From Lentisphaerae bacterium RIFOXYA12_64_32 (lineage in GTDB: Bacteria > Verrucomicrobiota > Lentisphaeria > Oligosphaerales > YB12-FULL-65-16): 64,000 nucleotides of DNA. Each line of letters begins with the position of its first letter. Position 1 is the first letter of the stretch. The notes beneath the pieces are model-generated. The model was given only the letters and a program-made list of their open reading frames with translations. It had not been told where the DNA came from and did not search any database. The position numbers were made by a program, and so were the translations under genes. This document shows, one piece after another, positions 8,376 through 16,580 of the stretch. The stretch covers positions 1-64,000 of the forward strand of contig MHBL01000423.1 of the NCBI GenBank assembly GCA_001803235.1, written 5' to 3'.

Positions 8376-9101
8376 TCATCGAGGTGAACCTTCTTCGTCT
8401 TGACTCAACCAACCGCTATCCGGGTCGTGCATGGCCGCGGGGGCTGGCGTGACATCCGAGTAAAGTGGCGGGACCGGCTCGGTCCCGCGGATGTCGGAGC
8501 GAGCCCGCACCTCCTCGACCAGGTCCTGCGGGCCGCGCACGACCAGGTTCCCGCAGTAGGACATGACCCACCAGACGAGTTCGGGGCGCGGGGCGTCGGG
8601 GAAGGTGAGGCGCAGGCGTCCGTCGGCGAGGCGTTCGAGGCGCTGGCCGGGGAACCACTCGCGCTCACCAATGACCTGCGCTTTCTCCGGACTGCACTCG
8701 ATGACGACGCTGCGGACCTTCGCGTAGTCGAACACGTGTCCGCGCCGGACGTCGGCGAGTACTGATTCGTCGCGCCGGAAAGTGGCGTTCAGAAGTTCGG
8801 GGTGGGTCATCCGGTGGATGGCCAGACTGCGATGCGCGTTCCGCAGGTGACAGAAGACGCGCGCATACCAGGCGCCCTGCGACAGGAACAGCGCGTGTAC
8901 GTCGATCTCGCGTGCGGTGTCCGCGGGGTCGTGCCCACCCTCGTAGCGGAGGCGCAGACGGCGCCGTTCGCGCCAGGCCTGATGCACGGCCTCGAACACG
9001 GGCGGATCAATTTTCGCCGTCGCGCCAGTGGCGAACACGATGGCGCGCAACAGCTCGGGGTCGATCTCGTCCGGGTCGGCGGCGGTCAGTTGCGTCTGCA
9101 T
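8376..9101 (-). pseudogene. WYL-domain regulator, N-terminally truncated
   Basis: About 242 residues of a WYL-domain transcription factor: ERRRLRLRYEG, then REIDVHALFLSQGAWYARVF, the WCX-like C-terminal part with FPGQRLERLADGRLRLTFPD and LVWWVMSYCGNLVV. Full-length members carry an N-terminal winged helix of about 60-80 residues. Here repeat B (9143-9255) occupies that place, and the upstream codons translate only the repeat. The ATG at 9101 has no clear ribosome site. WYL regulators often stand just upstream of type I cas operons, and this gene lies 182 bases upstream of the cas3 fragment on the same strand. It is probably a dead part of the same locus. Confidence 0.7.
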
Positions 9102-9142
9102 CGCTTGTTCGAGCGCGAACAGCAGCGGTGATGGCAGCACGG

Positions 9143-9255
9143 CAGTGGCGCGGGACCTCCGGGACCGCGGTAGGGTGCTCGGGTCCGTCCCGGACCGAGG
9201 CCCTCGGCCGGGGACCGGCCGGCGCACACTGCTTCGGCGCGGGACGCGCCGAGCC
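9143..9255. repeat. Dispersed repeat B, copy 1
   Basis: One of three copies (others 13664-13775 and 43260-43371, in the opposite orientation). The unit is a chain of GC-rich hairpins: GCGCGGGACCTCCGGGACCGC, a CGG.TC.GTCCC.GACCG stem, GGCCGGGGACCGGCC, and CGGCGCGGGACGCGCCG. It separates the truncated WYL gene from the 3' end of the FAD oxidoreductase gene. Confidence 0.85.
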
Positions 9256-9302
9256 GCGGCGCGCTTGATCGCGGCGCTGCCGGGAGGTCCGCACCCTCGA
9301 CC

Positions 9303-10715
9303 TCACCCCAACTCGACGCCCTGGCGGCGGAGTTCGGCCTGGACGGCCTGGACGTCGACGGCGCGCGGCGGCACACCGCTGCGCGCCGCCACGGCGGCCG
9401 CCGTTCCCGCCGCCTGGCCGACGACCATGGTGTGCACCATCACGCGCAGCAGCCATGGATTGTCGGTGCAGATGCTGCGGCCCGCGCCCATCAGCAGGCC
9501 GTCGATCGTCTTCGGGACCAGGCACCGGTACGGCAGGTCGAACGAGTCGTCGCGGCAGACCTGGCAACCCCACGCCTTCTCACCCTTGTGCAGGGTCTTG
9601 CTGTCCCAACCGACCGCGCGCCCGACCGCGTCCGGCTGCCGCGTCCCGGCCGCCATCATGGCCGCCGTGAACACGAAGTCGCCATCCAGGTGCCGCGACA
9701 CGCGCACGCCCAGGTTCGGCGCCACTTCGATGACCGCCGCCTTTTCGAAGCCCGGGACGTACTTCCGGTACGCGTCGGCCACGGTGAAGACCATACGCCG
9801 CCCGTCCACCAGACTACGCGTGATGCGGTCCGCGTCCAGTCCGTCAAAGTGCACGAAACCGGTGATCACATGCACGACGCCCAGGCGCCGGATGGCGTGC
9901 ATCTGGCAGGCGTCGGTCGTGTCGTGCGTGCCGATCCGTTCCGGCAGCACGCCGTCCGCCTTGGCGCGGCGGAACGCGTCCATCTGCATGCCGCCGCCGT
10001 GCGGGAACAGGAACGTGCCGCAGTCGTCATACTGCGCCAGCGCTTCGTCGAGGGTCCAGTGCACGTCCATGAGTTCCGGGTACTGCTCCGGATGCTTGCG
10101 GAAGAAACCAACGAACGCATCCACGTCGACATTTCCGAGCCGGAAGCAGAGGCTGTGCAGGCCGGTGCGGCAGGAGCGCAGCGGCGCGTCCGCCAGCGCG
10201 GCGACATCCGCGTCGCCGGTTGAGTCCACGACCACTCGCGCTCGGACCGCTTCGCGGCCCGACTTGGTCTCGACCACGATACCGCGCACGCCCCCGTCCT
10301 GCTTCACCACCCCGGCGGTGACGGCGTTGTAGAGCACCTGCACCCCCGCCTTGTCGAGCATGTCGTCGAAGACCCACTTGGCGCGCTCGACGTCGTAGAT
10401 GACGTGGCCCTTGTGCCGACGCCACGCCTGTCCATAGCCTTCCGCCGCCGCCAGGGCGTCGGCGACCTCGACCGGGATGCCGGTCGTGCCCAGTTCGCCC
10501 TTGCCGGTGAAGTAGCAGTTGAAGATCGAGCAGCACAGTCCGGCGGTGGCGACACCGCCGGCAAAGCTGTTGCGCTCGACCAGCAGCGTCTTCGCGCCGG
10601 TGCGCGCCGCCGCCAGCGCGGCGGCAAGCCCGCCGAGTCCGGCCCCGGCCACGATCACGTCAAACTCGCCCCGCACGGGGATCTCCCGCGCCGGCTCGGA
10701 AACGGTGTTCTGCAT
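9303..10715 (-). CDS. FAD-dependent oxidoreductase (FAD_oxidored family)
   Basis: A 470-residue flavoprotein. The dinucleotide-binding motif VIVAGAGLGGLAAALAAAR lies at residues 20-38, followed by LLVERNSFAGGVATAGLCC, and a second FAD contact VVDSTGDADVAALA lies near residue 165. The C-terminal GLLMGAGRSI and VGQAAGTAAAVAA complete the FAD site. This PF12831-type group is common in PVC bacteria beside sugar and aromatic catabolic genes, but the substrate is not predictable. The ATG at 10715 follows GGAGGGC. It is the last gene of a minus-strand group with an aldolase, a TIM-barrel protein and a GntR regulator. Confidence 0.87.
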   Translation of the reverse strand: MQNTVSEPAREIPVRGEFDVIVAGAGLGGLAAALAAARTGAKTLLVERNSFAGGVATAGLCCSIFNCYFTGKGELGTTGIPVEVADALAAAEGYGQAWRRHKGHVIYDVERAKWVFDDMLDKAGVQVLYNAVTAGVVKQDGGVRGIVVETKSGREAVRARVVVDSTGDADVAALADAPLRSCRTGLHSLCFRLGNVDVDAFVGFFRKHPEQYPELMDVHWTLDEALAQYDDCGTFLFPHGGGMQMDAFRRAKADGVLPERIGTHDTTDACQMHAIRRLGVVHVITGFVHFDGLDADRITRSLVDGRRMVFTVADAYRKYVPGFEKAAVIEVAPNLGVRVSRHLDGDFVFTAAMMAAGTRQPDAVGRAVGWDSKTLHKGEKAWGCQVCRDDSFDLPYRCLVPKTIDGLLMGAGRSICTDNPWLLRVMVHTMVVGQAAGTAAAVAARSGVPPRAVDVQAVQAELRRQGVELG

Positions 10716-10793
10716 GGTGTTTGCCCTCCTTAGCGCCCTTGGGCGCTACGCTTCGACCAACATGTTTGTCGTGATGGGTGTCGAGGGTCGAGT

Positions 10794-10900
10794 GTCGTGG
10801 GTCACTGAGTCACCGCGTCACTGGGTCACCCAGCCCTGGCGACGCTGGCGTGACCCAGTGACTCGATGACGCCGTGACCCAATGACCGGTGACGGATGGC
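10794..10900. repeat. Imperfect inverted/tandem repeat of GTGACCCAGTGAC type
   Basis: GTCACTGAGTCACCGCGTCA at 10801-10820 and the neighbouring CTGGGTCAC are answered by GTGACCCAGTGACTCGATGAC near 10850-10870 and again by GTGACCCAATGACC near 10874. The element lies between the FAD oxidoreductase start and the aldolase stop. A similar GACTCAGTGACCCAGTGAC run lies at about 56275-56293. Confidence 0.6.
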
Positions 10901-10953
10901 CGTTCGTGCTGTGCGGCACGGGCGCCAACAGCCGCGCCCGATGGCCAAAGCGG

Positions 10954-11730
10954 TCACGTCTTCCGCCCCGCGGCGGTGCGGGCCACTGCCAGGCCTGCCG
11001 CGGCGGCGCGGCTCAGAAAGACGGTGTCCACGCCCACGGCGAGGAAGGTGAACCCGTCGCGCACCGCGGCGCGGATTGCCTCTTCGGTCGGGATGACCAC
11101 GTGCAGTCCCGCCGACTTGTCATGGCGCGTGCACGCCTCGACCACCCGGCGGCAGGCCGCCTGCACTTCCGGGTGCGACGTCTGCCCCGGCACCCCGTAC
11201 GAACCGCTCAGGTCATACGGCCCGAGAAAAACACCGTCGACGCCGTTCACCGCCAAGATGGCATCGATGTTCGACACCGCCTGCTTCGACTCGATCATAA
11301 CGACGACGGCGATATCGTCGTTCGCGCGCGCCGCGTAACCCTCGAAATCCTTGCCCCAGTCGTTCATGCGCGAGAAACAGAACCCGCGGACGCCACGCGG
11401 CGGGTACTTGGCCGCGCGCACCGCCCGCTCTGCCTCCTCGGCGGAGTTCACCAGCGGCACGATGACGCCCTGCGCGCCCATGTCCAGCACTTGCCGGATG
11501 GCCAGCGTGTCGTTCTCGCGGACCCGGACCAGCGGCACCGCACCGCGGCCGTGCATGCCGCGCGCCAGGTCCGCAAACGCGGACACCGCAATGTCCGTGT
11601 GCTCGCCGTCCGCCGCCAGCCAGTCATACCCGGCATCCGCGAGGATCTCGGCAACGGCCGCGTGCCCGATCTGGATCCACGTGCCAATGGTCAGTTTCCG
11701 CTGCAGCAATGCTTTGCGTACCGGGTTCAT
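10954..11730 (-). CDS. HpcH/HpaI-family aldolase
   Basis: A 258-residue class II (metal-dependent) pyruvate aldolase of the HpcH/HpaI/CitE superfamily, which cleaves or forms 2-keto-3-deoxy acids. Family markers: IGTWIQIGHAAVAEILADAG, then LAADGEHTD, VRVRENDTLAIRQVLDMGAQG, the metal ligand Glu in VVVMIESKQAV, and VFLGPYDLSGSYG with the metal Asp. Length fits the family (250-270). The ATG at 11730 follows AAGGA. It stands between the FAD oxidoreductase and the TIM-barrel gene, suggesting a sugar-acid or aromatic degradation route under the GntR regulator (inference). Confidence 0.9.
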   Translation of the reverse strand: MNPVRKALLQRKLTIGTWIQIGHAAVAEILADAGYDWLAADGEHTDIAVSAFADLARGMHGRGAVPLVRVRENDTLAIRQVLDMGAQGVIVPLVNSAEEAERAVRAAKYPPRGVRGFCFSRMNDWGKDFEGYAARANDDIAVVVMIESKQAVSNIDAILAVNGVDGVFLGPYDLSGSYGVPGQTSHPEVQAACRRVVEACTRHDKSAGLHVVIPTEEAIRAAVRDGFTFLAVGVDTVFLSRAAAAGLAVARTAAGRKT

Positions 11731-11796
11731 GAGGGGGTTTTCCTTACTGATTTGCGCTGTGCTCCGATATGTCGAGTTTCAGGGGCGAACGGGGGG

Positions 11797-11842
11797 ATCG
11801 GGTTCGTCGAGATCATCGGGATCGTCGAGCTCATCGCATTTC
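11797..11842. repeat. Degenerate 9-base tandem repeat, short array
   Basis: About five units of the form (A/G)TCGTCGAG / ATCATCGGG. Read on the minus strand it is CGACGATCC / CGATGATCT, the same unit as the long array at 34143-34283. It lies 55-115 bases upstream of the aldolase start and is followed by CCTGAAACCTGAC at 11850-11862. Confidence 0.7.
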
Positions 11843-11870
11843 CTGACGCCTGAAACCTGACACCGCGCTC

Positions 11871-12782
11871 TCACGCCAGGGCCCAGGCGCGCGCCAATCG
11901 GGCGAAGCTGTCCTGGATCGTCTCCTCGACGCTGCGGCCTGGCCAGGGCGTCATCTCGATGACCAGGCTGCCGCGTCGGTCACGACTCAGGAACCCGACC
12001 TCCACGAGCAGCCGTAAGATCCGCGCCAACTCCGGCACATCGATCTCGCCGCCGTCAAACCCGATCGGCGGGTGCGTGTCGCCGTAGCGCGGGTGGTTCG
12101 GGTCCTTCAGCACGCAGTTGCCCAGGTGCACACGCTTCAGGTGCGGTGCCACCGTACAGATCGCCTGCTCAAACGTCTCGTGCATCAGCGGCACGTGCGC
12201 CACATCCAGTTCGATCCCCAGATTCCTCACCTCCGGCTGCAACGACCGGATCAACGCCACGCACGCCTCCGTCGGGCCGTACAGGAAACGCTTGTCGATG
12301 TCCGTGTCGAACGGTTCAAGAAGTGCGGTGATCCCGTGCGGCGCCAACTCGCCGCAGAGCCAGCGGCAGAAGTCCGCAAACGCGCGGTAGTGCGCCGGAG
12401 TTGCCTTGTCCGGTGCCGGTTGGCCAGAGGCGAAGATGAAACCGGTCGCCCCGATGGCGACCGCCTGCTCGACCATGTCCCGCAGCACCAACCGCACGAT
12501 CCCTTGCTCACTATCGGATACCGCGGAGAACCCGAGCTTGCGCAGCGGGAACAGGTGCGTCGCAAACGTGATGTCCGCCTTGCCGCTCCCCCGCACCGCG
12601 GCAACCAGTTCCTCGCGCACCCCGTCGCCGTACGGCAGGCAGCAGTCGAACGTCTCAATGTCCGACCGCTTCACGAAATCGCGCAGCGTCACAGCGTGAT
12701 GTGCCGCGTCATCCGTGCACCGCGGATAGAGCATGTGGTGCACCAGTCCGAGCCGGGCAAACTCGCGGATGTCATCCTTCAT
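11871..12782 (-). CDS. TIM-barrel sugar isomerase/epimerase-like protein (AP_endonuc_2 family)
   Basis: A 303-residue protein of the xylose-isomerase-like TIM-barrel superfamily. Barrel strands and metal-site segments can be read: GLVHHMLYPR, SDIETFDCCLPYGDGV, GATGFIFASGQ, HGITALLEPFDTD with a candidate Glu ligand, LGIELDVAHVPLM with an Asp and His, and VHLGNCVLKDP. The ATG at 12782 (MKDDIREFARLG) is preferred over an upstream ATG because the latter's codons fall in a GGTTCGGG simple repeat. It is probably co-transcribed with the aldolase and FAD oxidoreductase. Substrate unknown. Confidence 0.85.
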   Translation of the reverse strand: MKDDIREFARLGLVHHMLYPRCTDDAAHHAVTLRDFVKRSDIETFDCCLPYGDGVREELVAAVRGSGKADITFATHLFPLRKLGFSAVSDSEQGIVRLVLRDMVEQAVAIGATGFIFASGQPAPDKATPAHYRAFADFCRWLCGELAPHGITALLEPFDTDIDKRFLYGPTEACVALIRSLQPEVRNLGIELDVAHVPLMHETFEQAICTVAPHLKRVHLGNCVLKDPNHPRYGDTHPPIGFDGGEIDVPELARILRLLVEVGFLSRDRRGSLVIEMTPWPGRSVEETIQDSFARLARAWALA

Positions 12783-12800
12783 GGTGTGGGGCTCACGATG

Positions 12801-12823
12801 GTGGGGTTCGGGGTTCGGGGTTA
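12801..12823. repeat. GGTTCGGG heptamer microsatellite in a 5' leader
   Basis: Three tandem units of GGGTTCG end 19 bases from the start codon of the TIM-barrel gene. The same unit recurs at 44336-44392, directly upstream of the mutarotase start. Confidence 0.7.
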
Positions 12824-12875
12824 GCAAGGGAAAGGGGGCGTGTCGCCGGAGGGCACGCCTTGACGCCAGCAGGGC

Positions 12876-13532
12876 TCAGCCCTTCTTCGCCTGGAACGCC
12901 GCCAGTTCGTTGTCCAGGCCGCGCCGGATGTGCTCCCGCAACTGCGTTTCCGCCCGCTCGACATCGCCGGCACTCAGTATCCGGGCCAGTTTCTCGTGAT
13001 GCGGCGCGTCGCGGTCAACACCGCGCGCCCAACCGCGCTGTGCGTTGAACAACATCAGGCTCTGCAGGTTCAGTCGCTCCAGAAACACCTTCAGCATCCG
13101 GCTCCCGCAGCAGTCGGGAAGAAACCGATGAAACGCCAAGTGCGCCTCGGCGAACGCCCGGGCGTCTTTGCTGCCCTTGGCGCCCAATTCGTCGCAATGC
13201 CGCGCCAAAACCAGAAGTTCTTCCGCCTCCCTCGCTCCCAGTGTCCCACCCAACCGCCGCAACGCTGCCAGCTCCAGCACCTCCCGTACAAAGTACCGGT
13301 CCTGAATCTGCTCCTCGGTCTCGCGCGGAATGCGCACACCCCAGCGCGGCACGTTCTCGATCAACCCATCGTTCTCCAGACGCCGCAACGCGCCGCGGAC
13401 CGTAATCACCGCCGCGCCGACACGGCTGGCCAGCATGCGTTGCGAAAGGAACTCGCCCACCGCCAGTTCCCCCGCCAGAATCAGGTCCCGCAACTGCTCG
13501 TACGCTTCATCTTCCTGCGTCTTCAGGTCCAT
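12876..13532 (-). CDS. GntR-family (FadR/FCD type) transcriptional regulator
   Basis: A 218-residue regulator. An N-terminal winged helix (EAYEQLRDLILAGELAVGEF, LASRVGAAVITVRGALRRLE, then NDGLIENVPRWGVRI) is followed by an all-helical FCD ligand domain with AEAHLAFHRFL and HHEKLARILSAGDVERAE. These FCD His/Asp positions usually bind a metal and a carboxylate ligand. The ATG at 13532 has GGAG nine bases upstream; a GTG at 13547 is the alternative. It heads the minus-strand catabolic group and likely controls it. The palindrome at 13561 just upstream is a candidate operator. Confidence 0.9.
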   Translation of the reverse strand: MDLKTQEDEAYEQLRDLILAGELAVGEFLSQRMLASRVGAAVITVRGALRRLENDGLIENVPRWGVRIPRETEEQIQDRYFVREVLELAALRRLGGTLGAREAEELLVLARHCDELGAKGSKDARAFAEAHLAFHRFLPDCCGSRMLKVFLERLNLQSLMLFNAQRGWARGVDRDAPHHEKLARILSAGDVERAETQLREHIRRGLDNELAAFQAKKG

Positions 13533-13560
13533 AGCGCTGATCTCCACGATCTTGTTCTAG

Positions 13561-13572
13561 CTGTTTTAACAG
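13561..13572. promoter_or_regulatory. Palindrome upstream of the gntR gene, candidate operator
   Basis: CTGTTTTAACAG consists of arms CTGTT/AACAG around two bases. It stands 29 bases upstream of the GntR-family start in otherwise GC-rich DNA. Short spaced palindromes of this size are typical GntR operators. The assignment rests on position and symmetry only. Confidence 0.4.
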
Positions 13573-13663
13573 TACAGCGTGGGGTGTCGGATTGCAAGCG
13601 CGGGGGACGCAAGAAAGGCGACATGTGCGGGCAAGTTCGGGCTCGAGGAAGCCTGGCCGCGGT

Positions 13664-13775
13664 GGCTCGGCGCGTCCCGCGCCGAAGCAGGGTGCGCCGG
13701 CCGGTCCCCGGCCGAGGGCCTCGGTTCGGGACGAACCGAAGTACCCTACTGCGGTCCCGGAGGTCCCGCGCCACG
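13664..13775. repeat. Dispersed repeat B, copy 2
   Basis: Inverted relative to copy 1. It begins GGCTCGGCGCGTCCCGCGCC, continues through GGCCGGTCCCCGGCC and CGGTTCGGGACGAACCG, and ends GCGGTCCCGGAGGTCCCGC. It fills most of the 350-base space between the gntR gene and the divergent UroD-like gene. Confidence 0.85.
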
Positions 13776-13885
13776 CCTGCACCGCGTTGCATCCTCCGAA
13801 AGCCGCGGTATTCTTTTGGCCGTCAATCCCCGTAGGGATCGGGACGCGATGGCGGCAAGCAATTTGTGGAGACTGGGAGCGCACC

Positions 13886-14968
13886 ATGGCAGCCATGACT
13901 GGCATTGAGCGTATCGGCCGTATTCTTAAGCGGCAGCCCGTGGACCGGATCGGCCTGTTCGAGCACTTCTGGGGCGACACGCTGAAGAAGTGGCAAGCCG
14001 ACGGATCCATCCAGCAGGGCCAGGACATGGCGACGCACTTCGGGTTCGACCTGCACACCTGCTGGTGCTTCAGCATGGTCGCCGACCTGGACTTCAAGCC
14101 GGTGGTCATTGAGGAAACGGCAGAAACCGTTCTCACCCGCGACGGCAACGGCGCCACGCTGCGCCGGCACAAACTGCACGACTCGACGCCGGAGCATGTC
14201 GACTTCTCCGTCAAAGGCCGCGACGCTTGGGAAACGCTCATCAAACCGCACCTCAAGCCCGAGCGCCGGCGCATCAACTTCGAGGCGTACCGCAATGCGA
14301 AGAAGTACGCCACCGAGCGCAACCGCTTCTTCTTCTGGGGCGGAGTGAACGTGTTCGAACTCATGCACCCGATCAGCGGCCACGAACACATGCTGGTCGG
14401 CATGGCTCTGGATCCCGACTGGGTCCGCAACATGGTCGACACCTACGCGGAGTTGACCGTGAACCTGATGGAAATCCTGTTTGCCGAGGAAGGCAAGCCG
14501 GACGGCATCTGGTTCTACGAAGACATGGGCTTCAAGGAACGACCGTTCATGTCCCCTGACATGTACTGTGAGCTGGTGCAGCCCGGGCACAAGCGGACGA
14601 TCGACTACTGTCACGGCCTCGGCTTGCCGGTCGTCATGCACTCGTGCGGGTTTGTCGAGCCGCTCCTGCCCGGCATGGTGGACGCCGGCATCGACTGCCT
14701 GCAGGTCATCGAGGTCAAGGCCGGCATGGACCCGCTCCGGATCAAGAAACGCTTTGGCGACCGTCTGTCGCTGTGCGGCGGCATGGACGCGCGCAACCTG
14801 GTCGCGAACAACATCGACGCGCTCCGCAAGGAACTGGCGGAGAAGATCCCGGTCCTCAAGCAGGGCTCCGGCTACATCCTGCACTCCGACCACTCGATCC
14901 CCACCGACACCAACTACGCCACCTACCGCTTCTTCGTCGACGAAGGTATGCGGTTGGGGACGTACTGA
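13886..14968 (+). CDS. Uroporphyrinogen-decarboxylase-like (MtaA/CmuA-type) protein 1
   Basis: A 360-residue TIM-barrel protein of the URO-D superfamily that includes corrinoid:thiol methyltransferases. It has LPVVMHSCGFVEPLLPGMVD, with the H-x-C pair that binds zinc in MtaA-type enzymes, and a later Cys in LSLCGGMDARN that could be the third ligand. The catalytic Arg segment of true heme-pathway UroD (FMRQAGR) is absent. A methyl-transfer role is therefore more likely than heme synthesis, though no corrinoid protein is next to it. The ATG at 13886 has GGGAG eight bases upstream. The frame is open further upstream but only through repeat B. It is divergent from the gntR operon. Confidence 0.85.
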   Translation: MAAMTGIERIGRILKRQPVDRIGLFEHFWGDTLKKWQADGSIQQGQDMATHFGFDLHTCWCFSMVADLDFKPVVIEETAETVLTRDGNGATLRRHKLHDSTPEHVDFSVKGRDAWETLIKPHLKPERRRINFEAYRNAKKYATERNRFFFWGGVNVFELMHPISGHEHMLVGMALDPDWVRNMVDTYAELTVNLMEILFAEEGKPDGIWFYEDMGFKERPFMSPDMYCELVQPGHKRTIDYCHGLGLPVVMHSCGFVEPLLPGMVDAGIDCLQVIEVKAGMDPLRIKKRFGDRLSLCGGMDARNLVANNIDALRKELAEKIPVLKQGSGYILHSDHSIPTDTNYATYRFFVDEGMRLGTY

Positions 14969-15081
14969 GAAAGGCCGTACACGAACCCGCTCGAAACCGT
15001 TCCGCCGGGAGCGGCCCGCAAGGCCGCACGGACACACGTCTCGCCGACGACAGGCGCTTGACCGAGTACCGACAGTACCGG

Positions 15082-15109
15082 TTGATTTCCCGGCATCGGG
15101 GTGTATCAT
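15082..15109 (+). promoter_or_regulatory. Candidate sigma70 promoter for the tandem secreted-protein genes
   Basis: TTGATT at 15082-15087 and TATCAT at 15104-15109 with 16 bases between. It stands about 90 bases upstream of the first tandem paralog in a 232-base gene-free space in which nothing else was seen. Confidence 0.4.
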
Positions 15110-15200
15110 CTGAGCAAGTCTCGGTGCGGTCCGATCTTCGGGGACGGGATCTACGGGCTGGCGGGCAGATGACTCCGCCGCGCCGGAGGGTTGGGTGAAA

Positions 15201-16553
15201 ATGCGACAAAAGGGATGTTGTCGGTCTCTGCGGGTTGTTGTCGTCGGAATCGCCGCCCTGAGCCTGGCCGTGCGCGGGGAGCCGCGTCAGACCACCATCA
15301 GCACGAAGCTGGCGGATGGGGCTGTCGCCGTCGCCACGTCTCTCCTTCGGGACAACCCCACGAACGACCGCGGCGTGGCTCTGCTGCGGTTTGCACTGGC
15401 GGTCGATCCTGAGTGCCCCGGTGCGCTCCTGTTGCAGGCCAAGCTGGACCGCGGCCAGGAGTTGCCAGCCGCCGAGCTCAGCGACGGCGGCAAGGCGTAC
15501 GTGGCGTTTGTCCAGTCGGTCATCGCCAAGAGCAAGTCGTCGCCACGCCAGCTCCTGCTGTGGAAAGTTGTCGAACTGGTGGAACCGGATAACGAATCGG
15601 CTCTCCTCGCCCTGACCAAGGCGAAGAACGCCGGGACAGCGACGGAGTTCGAGACCCTGCTCACGGCGCTGGCGGGTGAAAAGGCCGGCGCCGCGGAGGC
15701 AGCGCCGGCCGCTTCGGCGTCCGGACCCGCGCCGCCAGCCGGCGCGCCGGCCGTCCAAGGGGACTCGCCCAGTGCCCAGGCGCTCGCCAGTGCCCCGGTG
15801 CGCGCGGATGCCGCCGCCGACCCCAGGGCCGCGCTTCACGCCCTGGCATGCCCCCAGGATTGCGGGGTGTCGAGCCGTGTCATCCTGATGGTCAGAGACC
15901 TGAACAAGATCCTGGCGGTCATGAACAGCCATGTCGTGGTGTTCCTGTGCACGAAACGACCGGACGTGCAGGTGTCGTCCTACAACTCGGACGGCTGGCC
16001 ATCGTACTGCGGCGGCGGCACTTGGGGCGTGAGCCGCTACTACAGGAACCTGACACCGCGGAAGTTGACCTGCTGGGAATACGTGCGGCGCCTCGCCTTC
16101 CAGTATGATCTCGGCTACTTCTGCCAGCCCGGCCGAATCGTCTTCACTGAGAAAGACAACCCGCAGGCCGTGGCCGAACTCGGCCTGCCCGCCGACGCCG
16201 CCACGCTCGCCACACAGTTCAAGTCGGACCACGCGGGCACTCTCGGCAAGTACAGGAACAAACTCGTCTCATTGCAGGGCAAAGTCTCGGGACTCGCCAG
16301 CGATGGCGGGCGCACGGGGCTGAATCTGGCGGACGACACGGTCCGGGTTATGCTCGACGTCCCGATCCCTGCGGACGAACTCGCCAAGGTCAAGGAAGCC
16401 CTGAACCGGAACGGTCCCGCCCCCTCGCGTCCTCAGGAATTCCCCGCGGGGACCGTCTACTTCTGGGGCTCCGCCGTCTGTGTGGGACCAACGGGCGGCA
16501 AGATCGTGCTGCGCGGCTGTAAAGAGTACACTGTTCTGTACTGCGACCGCTGA
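15201..16553 (+). CDS. Secreted protein of unknown function, tandem paralog 1 (STN-like plus OB-like regions)
   Basis: About 450 residues. The N-terminus (RSLRVVVVGIAALSLAV) is a likely signal peptide. A helical region (LADGAVAVATSLL, VALLRFALAVDP, GALLLQAKLDRGQELP, LLLWKVVELVEP) reads like tetratricopeptide-type helices. An Ala/Pro linker follows at about residues 155-205. The next region has LTCWEYVRRLAFQYDLGYF, reminiscent of the short secretin N-domain (STN). The C-terminus has YRNKLVSLQGKVSGLAS, similar to OB-fold tRNA_anti-like domains. ATG 15201 (10 bases after GGAGGG) or GTG 15195 may be the start. It is followed 27 bases later by a paralog with the same layout. No function is assigned. 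Confidence 0.75.
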   Translation: MRQKGCCRSLRVVVVGIAALSLAVRGEPRQTTISTKLADGAVAVATSLLRDNPTNDRGVALLRFALAVDPECPGALLLQAKLDRGQELPAAELSDGGKAYVAFVQSVIAKSKSSPRQLLLWKVVELVEPDNESALLALTKAKNAGTATEFETLLTALAGEKAGAAEAAPAASASGPAPPAGAPAVQGDSPSAQALASAPVRADAAADPRAALHALACPQDCGVSSRVILMVRDLNKILAVMNSHVVVFLCTKRPDVQVSSYNSDGWPSYCGGGTWGVSRYYRNLTPRKLTCWEYVRRLAFQYDLGYFCQPGRIVFTEKDNPQAVAELGLPADAATLATQFKSDHAGTLGKYRNKLVSLQGKVSGLASDGGRTGLNLADDTVRVMLDVPIPADELAKVKEALNRNGPAPSRPQEFPAGTVYFWGSAVCVGPTGGKIVLRGCKEYTVLYCDR

Positions 16554-16580
16554 CGGGAGACTTCAGGAGGCCTGCGCCCC

